A stretch of DNA of 64,000 nucleotides. Source: Dyella ginsengisoli LA-4. Lineage in GTDB: Bacteria > Pseudomonadota > Gammaproteobacteria > Xanthomonadales > Rhodanobacteraceae. Under the pieces are notes generated by a model that saw only the letters and a list, made by a program, of their open reading frames with translations, did not search any database and had not been told where the DNA came from. Both the position numbers and the translations under genes were made by a program. This document shows, piece by piece, positions 47,112 to 57,037 of this stretch. The stretch lies in contig NZ_AMSF01000056.1 in assembly GCF_000334915.1 (NCBI RefSeq), forward strand, positions 1-64,000, given 5' to 3'. Each line of letters begins with the position of its first letter. The stretch's first letter is position 1.

Positions 47112-47785
47112 ACGCCTTGCCCGACCGCGTCGATGGCGTGCTGTTCGACCTCGACGGTACCTTGCTGGACAGCGCACCGGATCTCTACACCGCGCTGGTG
47201 CGTCAGTGTGCGGAAGAGGGTGTCGCACCGCCGGATTTCGCGCCCGTGCGCGAGGTGGTCTCGCGCGGTTCGCGGGCGATCCTGCGCTGCGCGTTCGGCG
47301 ATCGCGGCGAGGCTGCAGTCGAGGCACTGGTGCCGCGCTACCTCACGCTGTACGAGCAGGCGGTCGCCGAGGACACCCATGCGTTCGACGGCGTCGAGGC
47401 GCTGCTGGCCGCGCTGGAGCGGCGGGGCATCCGCTGGGGCGTGGTGACCAACAAGCCGGGCTTCCTGACCGATCCGCTGCTGGCCCGCATCGGCTGGGCC
47501 GCGCGTGCTTCGGCGGTGGTCTCCGGCGACACGCTGCCGGTGAAAAAGCCCGATCCAGCGCCGGTGCGGCTGGCCTGCGAGACGGCGGGCATCGATCCGG
47601 CACGCTGCCTGTTCGTCGGCGACGACCGCCGCGACGTGCTGGCCGGGGCCGCCGCCGGCCTCTATACCGTGGCCGTGCGCTGGGGTTACCTCGACGGCGG
47701 CGATCCGGACACATGGCAGGCTGACGCGGTGATCGACCACCCCGGGCAGCTTCTCCGCCTGCTGGCGCCGGAGGTCTCCGCATGA
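47108..47785 (+). CDS. gph: Phosphoglycolate phosphatase
   Basis: 225 residues from ATG 47108, overlapping the ubiG stop. HAD hydrolase with nucleophile motif FDLDGTLLDSAPD, motif II VTNKP, Lys in PVKKPDPAP and motif IV VGDDRRDVLAG. It removes 2-phosphoglycolate formed in DNA repair. In operon with ubiG upstream and a phytoene-synthase-like gene downstream (ATGA overlap). Some annotations in this position call it MupP; substrate not tested here. Confidence 0.88.
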   Translation: MNALPDRVDGVLFDLDGTLLDSAPDLYTALVRQCAEEGVAPPDFAPVREVVSRGSRAILRCAFGDRGEAAVEALVPRYLTLYEQAVAEDTHAFDGVEALLAALERRGIRWGVVTNKPGFLTDPLLARIGWAARASAVVSGDTLPVKKPDPAPVRLACETAGIDPARCLFVGDDRRDVLAGAAAGLYTVAVRWGYLDGGDPDTWQADAVIDHPGQLLRLLAPEVSA

Positions 47786-48630
47786 GCGACGCGCCGCACG
47801 GTCCCTTGCAGAGCTATGTCGACAAGTGGCTGGCGGTGCAGCCGCAGCAGCGCGTGGCGCTGGTGTTCGTCGATCCGCATCGTCATGCCGGGCACATCGC
47901 GCTGGCCGCACTCGAGCAGGAGCTGCTGGCCGCCGCGTATGGCATCCGCGAGCCGCAGGTGGCGGCGGTCAAGCTCAACTGGTGGGCCGAGGAGCTGGCA
48001 GGGGCGGCGCAGGGCGGCGGGCGTCATCCGCTGACCCAGGTGCTGTTCGACGATGCGCGCGCGCGGAAGCTGCCGGCCGAGCTGTGGCTGGCGCCGGTGC
48101 GCGCGGCGATCGCGCAGCTGGAGGCCGGTACCGCGGCCGATTTCGGCGCGCAGCTGGTTACCGCCGAGCCGCTGCACGGCGCCCTGGCCGCACTGGAGAC
48201 CGCATGGTGGTTCGGCATCGATGCCGATCCGCGGCGAGCGGGTCGCGTGGCCGTGCTGGCTCACCTGTGCCACGCCCTGCGCCGCCTGCAGGACGATACC
48301 GAATGCGACCGGCTGCCGCTGCCCATGGCGCGGCTGGCCCGTTTCGGCCTGTCGCGCGCCGATCTGCGCTCGCCAGGCGCGGCGCGCGACCAGGCCCTGC
48401 GCGCCCAGCTCGGCGATCTCGCCGAGGCGTGGCGCGAGGCGATGGCGCTGGCCGGCCCGCTCGGCATGTTCCGCACGCTGGAGGCACGCGAGTCGATGCG
48501 GTTGGCAAAGGCAGCGGCGCGTGCCGGCGACCCGCTGGCGACGCTGCAGCGCGGCCTGCCGGGCAACGGCTTCGGCCTGACCCTGGCGGCATGGCGTGCC
48601 GCACGCCGCTGGCGCCTCGCCGAGGGCTGA
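47782..48630 (+). CDS. Squalene/phytoene synthase-like protein
   Basis: 282 residues, start overlapping the gph stop. All-alpha trans-isoprenyl-diphosphate-synthase fold with YGIREPQVAAVKLNWWAEEL and LQDDTECDRLPLPM. The aspartate-rich motifs DxxxD are only partly kept, as in the NDUFAF6-like branch that has no proven synthase activity. No carotenoid or hopanoid genes are adjacent, so enzymatic function is doubtful. Last gene of the ubiG-gph run. Confidence 0.72.
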   Translation: MSDAPHGPLQSYVDKWLAVQPQQRVALVFVDPHRHAGHIALAALEQELLAAAYGIREPQVAAVKLNWWAEELAGAAQGGGRHPLTQVLFDDARARKLPAELWLAPVRAAIAQLEAGTAADFGAQLVTAEPLHGALAALETAWWFGIDADPRRAGRVAVLAHLCHALRRLQDDTECDRLPLPMARLARFGLSRADLRSPGAARDQALRAQLGDLAEAWREAMALAGPLGMFRTLEARESMRLAKAAARAGDPLATLQRGLPGNGFGLTLAAWRAARRWRLAEG

Positions 48631-48665
48631 GTCGGCGCCGGCCGCAGGACGCAGCGTTTCCCTGG

Positions 48666-48701
48666 CGCAACTGTTGCGACGGGCGATCCCGCCCCTACAT
48701 T
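48666..48701 (+). promoter_or_regulatory. Candidate folE2 promoter with palindrome over the -35
   Basis: TTGCGA (48674-48679), 16-base spacer, TACATT (48696-48701). The -35 overlaps the perfect dyad CGCAAC-T-GTTGCG (48666-48678). It does not look like a canonical Zur box. Confidence 0.45.
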
Positions 48702-48748
48702 GGCAGTTCCAGGCGAGTGCGCTCGCAGCCCGTTCCAGGATGTCTCCC

Positions 48749-49702
48749 ATGCACAGTCACGAAAACACCGCCCGCCTGATGCCCGATGTCGCCCATCAGG
48801 CCCAGCCGCACCTGGCCGGTGCACTCGACTGGGTCGGCATGGACGGGATCGAGGTGCCGGTCCGCTTCGATGCCGGCGATGGCGAGGTGCAGCGTGCCAG
48901 CGCCCAGGTCGGCGCCTTCGTCAACCTTACGCGACCGGACAAGCGCGGCATCCACATGTCGCGCCTGTACCTGCTGGTCGATCGCCATCTCGGCGGCAGC
49001 GAGCCGCTCAGCGCGAAGGGGTTGGAAGGTCTTTTGCAAGCCTTCCTCGAGTCGCACAAGGATCTCTCCGACCGCGCACGCCTGAGCATCCGCTTCGATG
49101 CGCTGGTGCGTCGGGCGGCGCTGCGCAGTGGCAACAGCGGTTGGCGCAGCTATCCGGTGTCGGTCGAGGCCAGCCTCGGGCCGGACGGTTTCGCGCTGGA
49201 GCTGGGCACCGAGGTGGTCTACTCCTCGACCTGTCCGGCCTCGGCGGCACTGTCGCGGCAGTTGATCCAGGAGCGCTTCGCCCAGGACTTCGCCGCCGAC
49301 CGGCCGATCGACCATGCGGCCGTGGTGGCCTGGCTCGGTAGCGAGCAGGGTATCGTCGCCACCCCGCACGCCCAGCGCAGCGTCGCGCGGCTGCTGGTGC
49401 GGCTGAACGACGGCGTGTCGTTCGATCTGCTCGATACCCTCGATCGCGTGGAAGGCGCGCTCGGCACGCCGGTGCAGACCGCGGTGAAGCGCGAAGACGA
49501 ACAGGCTTTCGCGCTCGCCAACGGCGGCAACCTGATGTTCTGCGAGGACGCCGCGCGACGCATCCAGCGGGCCCTCGAGACCGACGATCGCCTGGCGGAC
49601 TTCCACGTGCGGGTGGAGCACCAGGAAAGCCTGCATCCGCACGATGCGGTGGCCTACGCCAGCAAGGGCGTGCCCGGAGGCTTCGGCAGCGGCCCGCGTT
49701 GA
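48749..49702 (+). CDS. folE2: GTP cyclohydrolase IB (FolE2)
   Basis: 317 residues from ATG 48749 (AGGA nine bases upstream; an ATG at 48740 abuts the same AGGA). PDVAHQAQPHLAGALDWVGMDGIEVPV, SRLYLLVDRHL and YSSTCPASAALSRQL (active-site Cys) are FolE2 motifs. It makes dihydroneopterin triphosphate for folate and, unlike FolE1, does not need zinc; in many bacteria it is induced by zinc limitation. A zinc-finger-less DksA lies 1 kb downstream. Confidence 0.92.
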   Translation: MHSHENTARLMPDVAHQAQPHLAGALDWVGMDGIEVPVRFDAGDGEVQRASAQVGAFVNLTRPDKRGIHMSRLYLLVDRHLGGSEPLSAKGLEGLLQAFLESHKDLSDRARLSIRFDALVRRAALRSGNSGWRSYPVSVEASLGPDGFALELGTEVVYSSTCPASAALSRQLIQERFAQDFAADRPIDHAAVVAWLGSEQGIVATPHAQRSVARLLVRLNDGVSFDLLDTLDRVEGALGTPVQTAVKREDEQAFALANGGNLMFCEDAARRIQRALETDDRLADFHVRVEHQESLHPHDAVAYASKGVPGGFGSGPR

Positions 49703-49727
49703 TCTGAACTCGCGATCGCGGCGGGAT

Positions 49728-50267
49728 TCAGGCCGGCATGCCGCCCTGCAGCGCGAACAAGAAGAACACCGCAATCGCAAGCAGGCTGACCAGCACGTAG
49801 TCCCGCCGGTCGCCGAGCATCCCCGCGCGCAGGGACAGGTAGATTGGCGCACCCACGCCACCGAGCAGGATCAGCCACCACCCGGCATGAGGCAGCGGGC
49901 GGCCCGCACGCTGCAGTTGGCGCCGGTCATGCAGCGCCAGCGCGATATAGGCCACCATGCCAATCAGTCCGGAGCCCGGCACTGGCGACAGCAGCAACAG
50001 GGCAAACGGCAGGCAGGCGATCAGCCAGGCCACGGCCGGACTCACTCGAACCGACGCCGGTGCCGATGCCGCGGCCGGTGTGATCCGGAGAGGCACATCG
50101 GCGGCGAACAGTGTCTGTTCGACCGGTGCCCAGCCGGACATGCCCTCGCACCACACGAGGGTGCCGGCCTGCATCCGGCCCTCGCTCAGGCGCCGCCGGA
50201 TGACCTCCTCCTCGACCGGTCCCACGGCACGCTGGCCGTCCTGGTAGTGCCAGGCGGTCGGGGGCAT
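49728..50267 (-). CDS. GYF_2-domain membrane protein
   Basis: 179 residues from ATG 50267. Residues about 5-55 form a GYF_2 (DUF4339) domain (WHYQDGQRAVGPVEEEVIRRRL, VWCEGMSGWAPVE), thought to bind peptides. Then three or four membrane helices (about 80-98, 102-112, 127-143, 157-173). It follows yidD on the same strand with an 86-base gap. No ribosome site is evident. Function unknown. Confidence 0.7.
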   Translation of the reverse strand: MPPTAWHYQDGQRAVGPVEEEVIRRRLSEGRMQAGTLVWCEGMSGWAPVEQTLFAADVPLRITPAAASAPASVRVSPAVAWLIACLPFALLLLSPVPGSGLIGMVAYIALALHDRRQLQRAGRPLPHAGWWLILLGGVGAPIYLSLRAGMLGDRRDYVLVSLLAIAVFFLFALQGGMPA

Positions 50268-50353
50268 CAGCAGCACGGTCCCGGTGATTGCCGGGACGAC
50301 GGGTGGAGGGGCATGGCGGGTGATTCGGGCATCTTCGCGGTACGGATGTTCGC

Positions 50354-50632
50354 TCAGCGGGCAGGGCGGGAGTCGTCGGTGCCCGTGGGGGCCTCGTGGC
50401 GGCATCGGCGCAGCTCGAACGTCTCCGGCACCGGATCCTCGCCACCGCAACACAACGGCTGGCAGCGGGCAATACGCCACGCGGCGAGAATGCTCCCTCG
50501 CAACGGCCCGAAGCGGGCCACCGCAATCCGTGCATAATCCGAGCAACTGGGGTAGAAGCGACAGCGTTGTCCCAGCAAGGGGCTGAGCCAGCGTTTGTAC
50601 AAGCGGAGCAGAAGAAGCAGGAATCGGGTCAA
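50354..50632 (-). CDS. yidD: Membrane protein insertion efficiency factor YidD
   Basis: 92 residues. N-terminal amphipathic helix ([17 protein letters not shown]) and the signature [16 protein letters not shown], then [25 protein letters not shown]. It helps YidC and Sec insert membrane proteins. In most bacteria it lies between rnpA and yidC; here it stands alone, divergent from dksA. Confidence 0.93.
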   Translation of the reverse strand: MTRFLLLLLRLYKRWLSPLLGQRCRFYPSCSDYARIAVARFGPLRGSILAAWRIARCQPLCCGGEDPVPETFELRRCRHEAPTGTDDSRPAR

Positions 50633-50694
50633 GGCACTTCACGCGGCCGAAGCGGCTGGCGGTTTGTAATGCCCCAGTATTCCAGAAAGCTCGC

Positions 50695-50723
50695 TTGCTG
50701 GTGTAAGGCACATGGGCTATAAC
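50695..50723 (+). promoter_or_regulatory. Sigma-70 promoter of dksA
   Basis: TTGCTG (50695-50700), 17-base spacer, TATAAC (50718-50723). 33 bases from the -10 to the ATG. Confidence 0.75.
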
Positions 50724-50756
50724 ACCCGGCCGCCACGGCCAAAATGGTGAAGGGAA

Positions 50757-51896
50757 ATGGCGAAAACCACGCGTAGTTCGACCGCCAGCAAGGCGCAGAA
50801 GAACAAGCCTGCGGCCACGGCGAAGTCCACCAAGACAGGGAAGGCAAAGCCCGTCGCAGCCACATCGCGTGGTGCGTCCCGGACCATCGCCAAGCCTGCA
50901 GCCGGGAAAACCAAGGTCGCAGCCAAGAAGCCTGTGCCGAAGAAGCCGGTCGCGAAGAAGGCGGCGCCCAAGCCTGCAGCCGCCAAGAAGGCACCCGCCA
51001 AGACGGCGCCTGCGAAGAAGGTGGCCGCCAAGAAGGCTGCGGTGAAGAAGGTCGCGGCAAAGAAGGCCGTCGCGAAGAAGGTACCGGCCAAGGCACCTGC
51101 CAGGAAGGTGGTCGCCAAACCGGCCGTGGCCAAGAAAGCCCCGGCAAAGAAGGCTTTGAAACCCGCGCCGGTGCCGAAGAAGGCGGTCGCGCCGAAGGCT
51201 GCCAAGAAGGCGGTGGCCAAGGCGGCTCCCGTCAAGACGGCTCCGGCCAAGCCTGCGCAGGTGGTCGCCAAGCCGGCTCCGGCTGTGCCAAAGGCAGCGC
51301 CGGCGCCAGCAGGCAAGGTAGCCAGTGCCACCTCGATCGCGACGCCGAAGGTGGCAACCGCTACCATTAGTCACTCTCCTCCCAAGAAACAGAAGTCCCA
51401 GCCGTCCTCAATGAATAAAGCTGCAGCCAACAACGACCATGGCGTGACGAAGGAAGACGGGCGCTACGCGCTGCCTGCCAGCGTCACCATCGACCTGCCC
51501 AAGGGCTACCGTCCCTCCGCCGACGAGGAGTACATGAGCCCGCGGCAGCTGGCGTACTTCCGCAACAAGCTCCGCGACTGGCGCGACCAGCTCGTCGAGG
51601 AGTCGCGCCAGACCATGGAGAACCTCCGCGACGAAGTCCGCGACGTCGGCGACGAGGCCGAGCGCGCCACCCGCGAGACCGAGAACTCGCTGGAACTGCG
51701 CACGCGCGATCGCTACCGCAAGCTGATCTCCAAGATCGACAAGGCGTTGCGCCGGATCGAGGAAGGCCGCTACGGCTACTGCGAGGAAACCGACGAGGAA
51801 ATCGGCGTCGACCGGCTCGATGCCCGCCCGATTGCCACCTTGTCGCTCGATGCGCAGGAGCGTCGCGAGCACCTGCAGAAGCAGATGGGCGACTGA
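50757..51896 (+). CDS. dksA: DksA-family RNA polymerase-binding regulator with H1-like Lys/Ala/Pro-rich N-terminal tail
   Basis: 379 residues. Residues 1-218 are low-complexity, with repeats such as KKAPAKTAPAKKVAAKK, resembling the C-terminal tail of histone H1 and probably binding DNA or RNA. Residues 219-379 are a DksA core: globular part, long coiled coil with the tip motif DEAERA (Asp and Ala of DxA kept), and the zinc-finger region. There CxxC...CxxC is reduced to one Cys (YCEET; SLDA), so zinc is probably not bound. DksA acts with ppGpp in the secondary channel of RNA polymerase. Met219 (51411) has no ribosome site, so the long form is preferred. Confidence 0.9.
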   Translation: MAKTTRSSTASKAQKNKPAATAKSTKTGKAKPVAATSRGASRTIAKPAAGKTKVAAKKPVPKKPVAKKAAPKPAAAKKAPAKTAPAKKVAAKKAAVKKVAAKKAVAKKVPAKAPARKVVAKPAVAKKAPAKKALKPAPVPKKAVAPKAAKKAVAKAAPVKTAPAKPAQVVAKPAPAVPKAAPAPAGKVASATSIATPKVATATISHSPPKKQKSQPSSMNKAAANNDHGVTKEDGRYALPASVTIDLPKGYRPSADEEYMSPRQLAYFRNKLRDWRDQLVEESRQTMENLRDEVRDVGDEAERATRETENSLELRTRDRYRKLISKIDKALRRIEEGRYGYCEETDEEIGVDRLDARPIATLSLDAQERREHLQKQMGD

Positions 51897-51923
51897 CTTC
51901 GAGGCACTGCCTGGAGGTCCGTG

Positions 51924-51950
51924 CGAAGCCCCGCCCCGGCGGGGCTTCGT
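51924..51950 (+). terminator. Intrinsic terminator of dksA
   Basis: CGAAGCCCCGCC paired with GGCGGGGCTTCG, followed by TCGTT. Stem is strong; the T-run is weak. Confidence 0.7.
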
Positions 51951-51976
51951 CGTTCCGGGACTTGCGCGACGATTAA

Positions 51977-51996
51977 ATATCGATAATTCTGGATAT
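51977..51996. promoter_or_regulatory. Candidate ArsR operator
   Basis: ATATC (51977-51981), 10 bases, GATAT (51992-51996), ending at the base before the arsR ATG, in an AT-rich patch unlike its surroundings. Position and sequence fit autorepression by ArsR. Confidence 0.55.
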
Positions 51997-52347
51997 ATGG
52001 AAGAAAGTGTCGCCCTTGCTGCCCTGGCCGCCCTGGCCCAGCCGACCCGGCTGGCGGTGTTCCGCCTGTTGGTCAGCCGCGAGCCGCGCGGCCTGCCCGC
52101 CGGCGACGTGGCCAGCGCGCTGGACGTGCCGCAGAACACCATGTCCGCCCATCTCGCCGTGCTGGCGCGGGCCGGGCTGGTGGCGACCGAGCGGCAGGGG
52201 CGCTCGATCATCTATCGCGCCCATCTCGATGCGCTGCGCGCGTTGATGGTGTTCCTGGCGCGCGACTGCTGCAGCGCCCACCCCGAACTGTGTACCCCGC
52301 TGCTGGCCGACCTGGCCTGCTGCCCACCTGCCAAGGCGAAGCCATGA
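51997..52347 (+). CDS. arsR: ArsR-family arsenic-responsive repressor
   Basis: 116 residues from ATG 51997. Winged helix (LAQPTRLAVFRLLV, VPQNTMSAHLAVLARAGLV, RQGRSIIYRA). A CC pair (ARDCCSAHPELC, and LACCPPAK at the end) rather than the plasmid R773 CVCDL motif probably senses arsenite, as in the C-terminal-cysteine type of ArsR. First gene of arsR-arsC-acr3-arsH; its stop overlaps the next start (ATGA). Confidence 0.9.
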   Translation: MEESVALAALAALAQPTRLAVFRLLVSREPRGLPAGDVASALDVPQNTMSAHLAVLARAGLVATERQGRSIIYRAHLDALRALMVFLARDCCSAHPELCTPLLADLACCPPAKAKP

Positions 52348-53285
52348 CCGATCGCGTCTTCAACGTCCTGTTCCTGTGCACCGGCAACTCGGCGCGGTCG
52401 ATCCTTGCCGAAAGCCTGCTCAACCAGCTTGGCGCGGGTCGCTTCCGCGCGTTTTCCGCTGGCAGCCAGCCGAAGGGCGAAGTGCACCCGCTCGCACTCG
52501 GGCTGCTGCGCAAGCTCGGCCACCCCGTCGAGGGGCTGCGCTCGAAGCACGTCGACGAGTTCGCCGGTGCCGATGCGCCGGTGATGGATTTCGTTTTTAC
52601 CGTCTGCGACAACGCCGCCGGCGAGATCTGCCCGATCTGGCCGGGACATCCGATGACGGCGCACTGGGGTATAGAAGACCCGGCGGCCGTTACCGGTACG
52701 CCCGAGCAGCGCGAGCAGGCTTTCCATACCGCCTTCCGCCTGCTGGCCCATCGCATCCGCGCATTCATCGCGCTGCCATTGGCGGGGCTGGAGCGTGAAT
52801 CGTTGCGTGCGCAGATTCAGCACATCGGACATGCCGAGGGCGCCAGCGCGGCAGCGGCTCCGGTCGACGTGGTGATCTACCACAACCCCGCTTGCGGCAC
52901 CTCGCGCAACACGCTGGCGCTGATCCGCCACTGCGGGTTCGAGCCGCACGTCATCGAGTACCTCAAGACGCCACCCAGCCGTGCGTTGCTGGCCCAGCTG
53001 GCAGCACGCACCGGTGAGCCGCTGCGGGCACTGATCCGCGAAAAGGGCACGCCGTATGCCGAACTCGGGCTGGGCGATGCTGCGCTGTCGGACGACGCGC
53101 TGCTCGATGCGATGATCGCCCACCCGATCCTGATCAACCGCCCGCTCGTTGTGTCGCCGCTGGGCGTGGCGCTGTGCCGCCCCTCCGAGCGCGTGCTGGA
53201 TCTGCTGCCGCTACGTCCACGCGGTGCTTTCGTCAAGGAAGACGGCGAAGCCGTGCTCGATGCCCGGGGCCGCCGCGTCGGCTGA
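52344..53285 (+). CDS. arsC: Fused arsenate reductase: LMW-phosphatase-type plus glutaredoxin-coupled ArsC
   Basis: 313 residues joining two unrelated arsenate reductases. Residues 1-150 are the low-molecular-weight phosphatase type with P-loop CTGNSARS (C12, R18) and the redox cysteines C88 and C96 ([15 protein letters not shown]), thioredoxin-dependent in known cases. After an Ala-rich linker (165-173), residues 174-313 are the R773-type: [12 protein letters not shown] (C184) with LINRPLVV and [11 protein letters not shown] for arsenate-binding arginines, glutaredoxin-dependent. Both active sites look complete. Reduction yields arsenite for export by Acr3, the next gene. No stop or frameshift separates the halves. 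Confidence 0.92.
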   Translation: MTDRVFNVLFLCTGNSARSILAESLLNQLGAGRFRAFSAGSQPKGEVHPLALGLLRKLGHPVEGLRSKHVDEFAGADAPVMDFVFTVCDNAAGEICPIWPGHPMTAHWGIEDPAAVTGTPEQREQAFHTAFRLLAHRIRAFIALPLAGLERESLRAQIQHIGHAEGASAAAAPVDVVIYHNPACGTSRNTLALIRHCGFEPHVIEYLKTPPSRALLAQLAARTGEPLRALIREKGTPYAELGLGDAALSDDALLDAMIAHPILINRPLVVSPLGVALCRPSERVLDLLPLRPRGAFVKEDGEAVLDARGRRVG

Positions 53286-53310
53286 CCGCTCACCATCTCC
53301 CGAAGGCAAC

Positions 53311-54384
53311 ATGATGACCGCCGCCACCCCGAGTCCGCGACTGCGCCTCTCGTTCCTCGATCGCTACCTGACCCTCTGGATCTTCGCTGCGATGGCGCTG
53401 GGCGTGACGCTCGGCGCCCTGTTTCCCGCCCTGCCGAAGGGCCTGGATCGCCTCAGCGTCGGCAGCACCAACCTGCCGATCGCCATCGGCCTGGTGCTGA
53501 TGATGTATCCGCCGCTGGCGCGGGTCCGCTACGAAGAGCTGCACCGCGTGTTTGCCGACCGTCGGCTGCTGTGGCTGTCGCTGCTGCAGAACTGGGTGAT
53601 CGGCCCGGTGCTGATGTTCTTGCTCGCGGTGGTCTTCCTGCGCGACCGGCCCGAGTACATGACCGGACTGATCCTGATCGGGCTGGCCCGCTGCATCGCG
53701 ATGGTGATCGTGTGGAACCAGCTGGCCGGAGGCGACAACCAGTACGTCGCCGGGCTGGTGGCTTTCAACGCGATCTTCCAGCTGCTCACCTTCGGCGGCT
53801 ACGCCTGGTTTTTCCTGTCGGTGCTGCCGCCGTGGTTCGGGCTGGCCGGGCAGGTGGTGCCGGTGGCTTTCACCACCATCGCCGGGGCGGTGCTGGTCTA
53901 TCTCGGTATTCCGTTCGCGGCCGGCTGGCTCAGTCGTCGCGTGCTGATCCGTACGCGCGGCGAACACTGGTTCAGCGAACGCTTCCTGCCGCGGATCGGC
54001 CCGCTGACGCTGGCTGCGCTGCTGTTCACCATCGTCGCCATGTTCAGCCTGAAGGGCGGCGAGTTGCTGGCCTTGCCCCTCGACGTGTTGCGCGTGGCGT
54101 TGCCGCTGGTGGTCTATTTCGTGGTGATGTTCGGGGTGAGCTTCGCGATGGCGCGCTGGGTCGGCGCGGACTATCCGCGCACCACGGCGGTGGCCTTCAC
54201 CGCGGCCGGCAACAATTTCGAGCTGGCGATCGCGGTGGCGATCGCCGCGTTCGGGCTGGCTTCCAAGGTGGCGTTCGCCGCGGTGATCGGTCCGCTGGTG
54301 GAGGTGCCGGTCCTGCTGTTGCTGGTGCACGCCGCGCGGGCGATGCAGGCACGCTTCGGCGCGTCTGCGGGAGCGCGGGCATGA
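53311..54384 (+). CDS. acr3: Arsenite efflux transporter Acr3
   Basis: 357 residues, ten membrane helices. [17 protein letters not shown] contains the conserved membrane cysteine required for arsenite transport, and [19 protein letters not shown] is the second conserved helix. It exports arsenite from the cytoplasm as an H+ antiporter. Third gene of the ars operon; its stop overlaps the arsH start. Confidence 0.93.
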   Translation: MMTAATPSPRLRLSFLDRYLTLWIFAAMALGVTLGALFPALPKGLDRLSVGSTNLPIAIGLVLMMYPPLARVRYEELHRVFADRRLLWLSLLQNWVIGPVLMFLLAVVFLRDRPEYMTGLILIGLARCIAMVIVWNQLAGGDNQYVAGLVAFNAIFQLLTFGGYAWFFLSVLPPWFGLAGQVVPVAFTTIAGAVLVYLGIPFAAGWLSRRVLIRTRGEHWFSERFLPRIGPLTLAALLFTIVAMFSLKGGELLALPLDVLRVALPLVVYFVVMFGVSFAMARWVGADYPRTTAVAFTAAGNNFELAIAVAIAAFGLASKVAFAAVIGPLVEVPVLLLLVHAARAMQARFGASAGARA

Positions 54385-55109
54385 GCCGGTTGCGCACGCT
54401 GGCCGATCCGGATCATCTGCCCGCGCTGGATGTGCGCTTCGCCCATCGCCGACCCGCCGCAGGGTTCGGCCCGGCCGAGCCGCCGCCGCGCATCCTGCTG
54501 CTGTACGGCTCGCTGCGCGAGCGCTCCTTTTCGCGGCTGGCGGTGGAGGAAGCCGCGCGCCTGCTGCGCTTCTTCGGTGCCGAGACGCGCATCTTCGATC
54601 CGTCCGACCTGCCGCTGCCCGATCAGGTTGCCGCCGACGACCATCCCGCGGTGCGGGAGCTGCGCGAGCTGTCGCAGTGGTCGGAAGGGCAGGTGTGGTG
54701 CAGTCCGGAGCGGCACGGCCAGATCACCGGCGTGATGAAGGCACAGATCGACCACCTGCCGTTGTCGATCGGCGCGATCCGCCCGACCCAGGGGCGCACG
54801 CTGGCGGTGATGCAGGTCTCCGGCGGCTCGCAGTCGTTCAACGCGGTGAACACGCTGCGCCTGCTGGGGCGCTGGATGCGCATGTTCACCATCCCCAACC
54901 AGTCCAGCGTGGCCAAGGCGTGGCAGGAGTTCGACGAGGCCGGGCGCATGAAGCCCTCGGCCTACTACGACCGCATCGTCGACGTGATGGAGGAGCTGGT
55001 GCGCTTCACCGTGCTGCTTCGGCCCCATGCGGCACCGCTGGTCGATCGTTACTCGGAACGCCGGGAGACTGACCGGCCCGTGTCCGACACCCTCCTCGCC
55101 AAGCTGTAG
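54381..55109 (+). CDS. arsH: ArsH, NADPH-dependent FMN oxidoreductase
   Basis: 242 residues. Flavodoxin-like fold with [14 protein letters not shown] (FMN phosphate loop), [21 protein letters not shown] and [15 protein letters not shown]. ArsH oxidises trivalent methyl- and aryl-arsenicals. Its TAG stop lies inside the first arm of the REP-type inverted repeat (55106-55186). Confidence 0.92.
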   Translation: MSRLRTLADPDHLPALDVRFAHRRPAAGFGPAEPPPRILLLYGSLRERSFSRLAVEEAARLLRFFGAETRIFDPSDLPLPDQVAADDHPAVRELRELSQWSEGQVWCSPERHGQITGVMKAQIDHLPLSIGAIRPTQGRTLAVMQVSGGSQSFNAVNTLRLLGRWMRMFTIPNQSSVAKAWQEFDEAGRMKPSAYYDRIVDVMEELVRFTVLLRPHAAPLVDRYSERRETDRPVSDTLLAKL

Positions 55110-55186
55110 GAGCCCGCTCGCGGGCGATGCCTTTTGCTCTGAATCGCCACCGAAGCCAGAAGCATCGCCCGCGAGCGGGCTCCTAC
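55106..55186. repeat. REP doublet (REPIN-like) inverted repeat
   Basis: Two perfect 25-bp inverted arms (55106-55130 and 55162-55186, beginning GTAGGAGCCCGC and ending GCGGGCTCCTAC) separated by 31 bases. Each arm contains its own hairpin GCCCGC-TC-GCGGGC. The GTAGGAGC head is typical of REP sequences mobilised by RAYT transposases in Pseudomonas and Xanthomonadales. It lies between the convergent arsH and sufE and may also stop transcription or protect mRNA ends. No other copy was found in the window. Confidence 0.85.
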
Positions 55187-55192
55187 CGGGGG

Positions 55193-55621
55193 TCAGCCCA
55201 GCGCCGCCGCGGCGTAGCTCTTGATCTTGGCGAGCGTGGCGGCCAGGCCGTTGGAGCGCGTGGGCGACAGGTGCTTGGCCAGGCCGATCGCCTGGATGAA
55301 CTCCGGTTCGGTGGCCACGATGTCCGCCGCGGATCGGTCGGAGTACACCCGCAGCAGCAAGGCGAGCAGGCCGGAGACGATCGCCGAATCGCTGGCCGCG
55401 TCGAAGTGCATCTTCGCCGCATCGCCGCTCGGCACCAGCCAGACCATCGACTGGCAGCCATGCACGCGCCATTCGTCGGTCTTGGAGGCCTCGGGGAACG
55501 CCGGCAGCTGCTTGCCGAGGTCGATCAGGTACTGGTAACGCTCGGTCCAGTCGCTGAAGAAGCCGAATTCCTCGGCGATCTGCTGCTGGGCGTCGTGGGC
55601 GGTCTGGGTCGTATCGGTCAT
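55193..55621 (-). CDS. sufE: Cysteine desulfurase sulfur acceptor SufE
   Basis: 142 residues from ATG 55621. Persulfide-carrying Cys56 in EWRVHGCQSMVWL, and the IVSGLLALLLRVYSDRSAADI segment. It takes sulfur from SufS for Fe-S assembly. The suf partner genes are not here. It lies 48 bases downstream of cysS on the same strand. Confidence 0.92.
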   Translation of the reverse strand: MTDTTQTAHDAQQQIAEEFGFFSDWTERYQYLIDLGKQLPAFPEASKTDEWRVHGCQSMVWLVPSGDAAKMHFDAASDSAIVSGLLALLLRVYSDRSAADIVATEPEFIQAIGLAKHLSPTRSNGLAATLAKIKSYAAAALG

Positions 55622-55669
55622 CGGCACATTATCGCGCGGACGGGCGCGTGCTGCCCGGACCCGCGGCAT

Positions 55670-57037
<1,368 letters not shown>

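Noticed and set aside
48666-48678. CGCAAC-T-GTTGCG as a Zur box for folE2
   Set aside because: It does not match the AT-rich Zur consensus; kept only as an unidentified dyad.
50760-51400. Repeated AAGAAGGC-type stretches as a CRISPR or satellite array
   Set aside because: They are codons of the Lys/Ala-rich tail of DksA, irregular in length.
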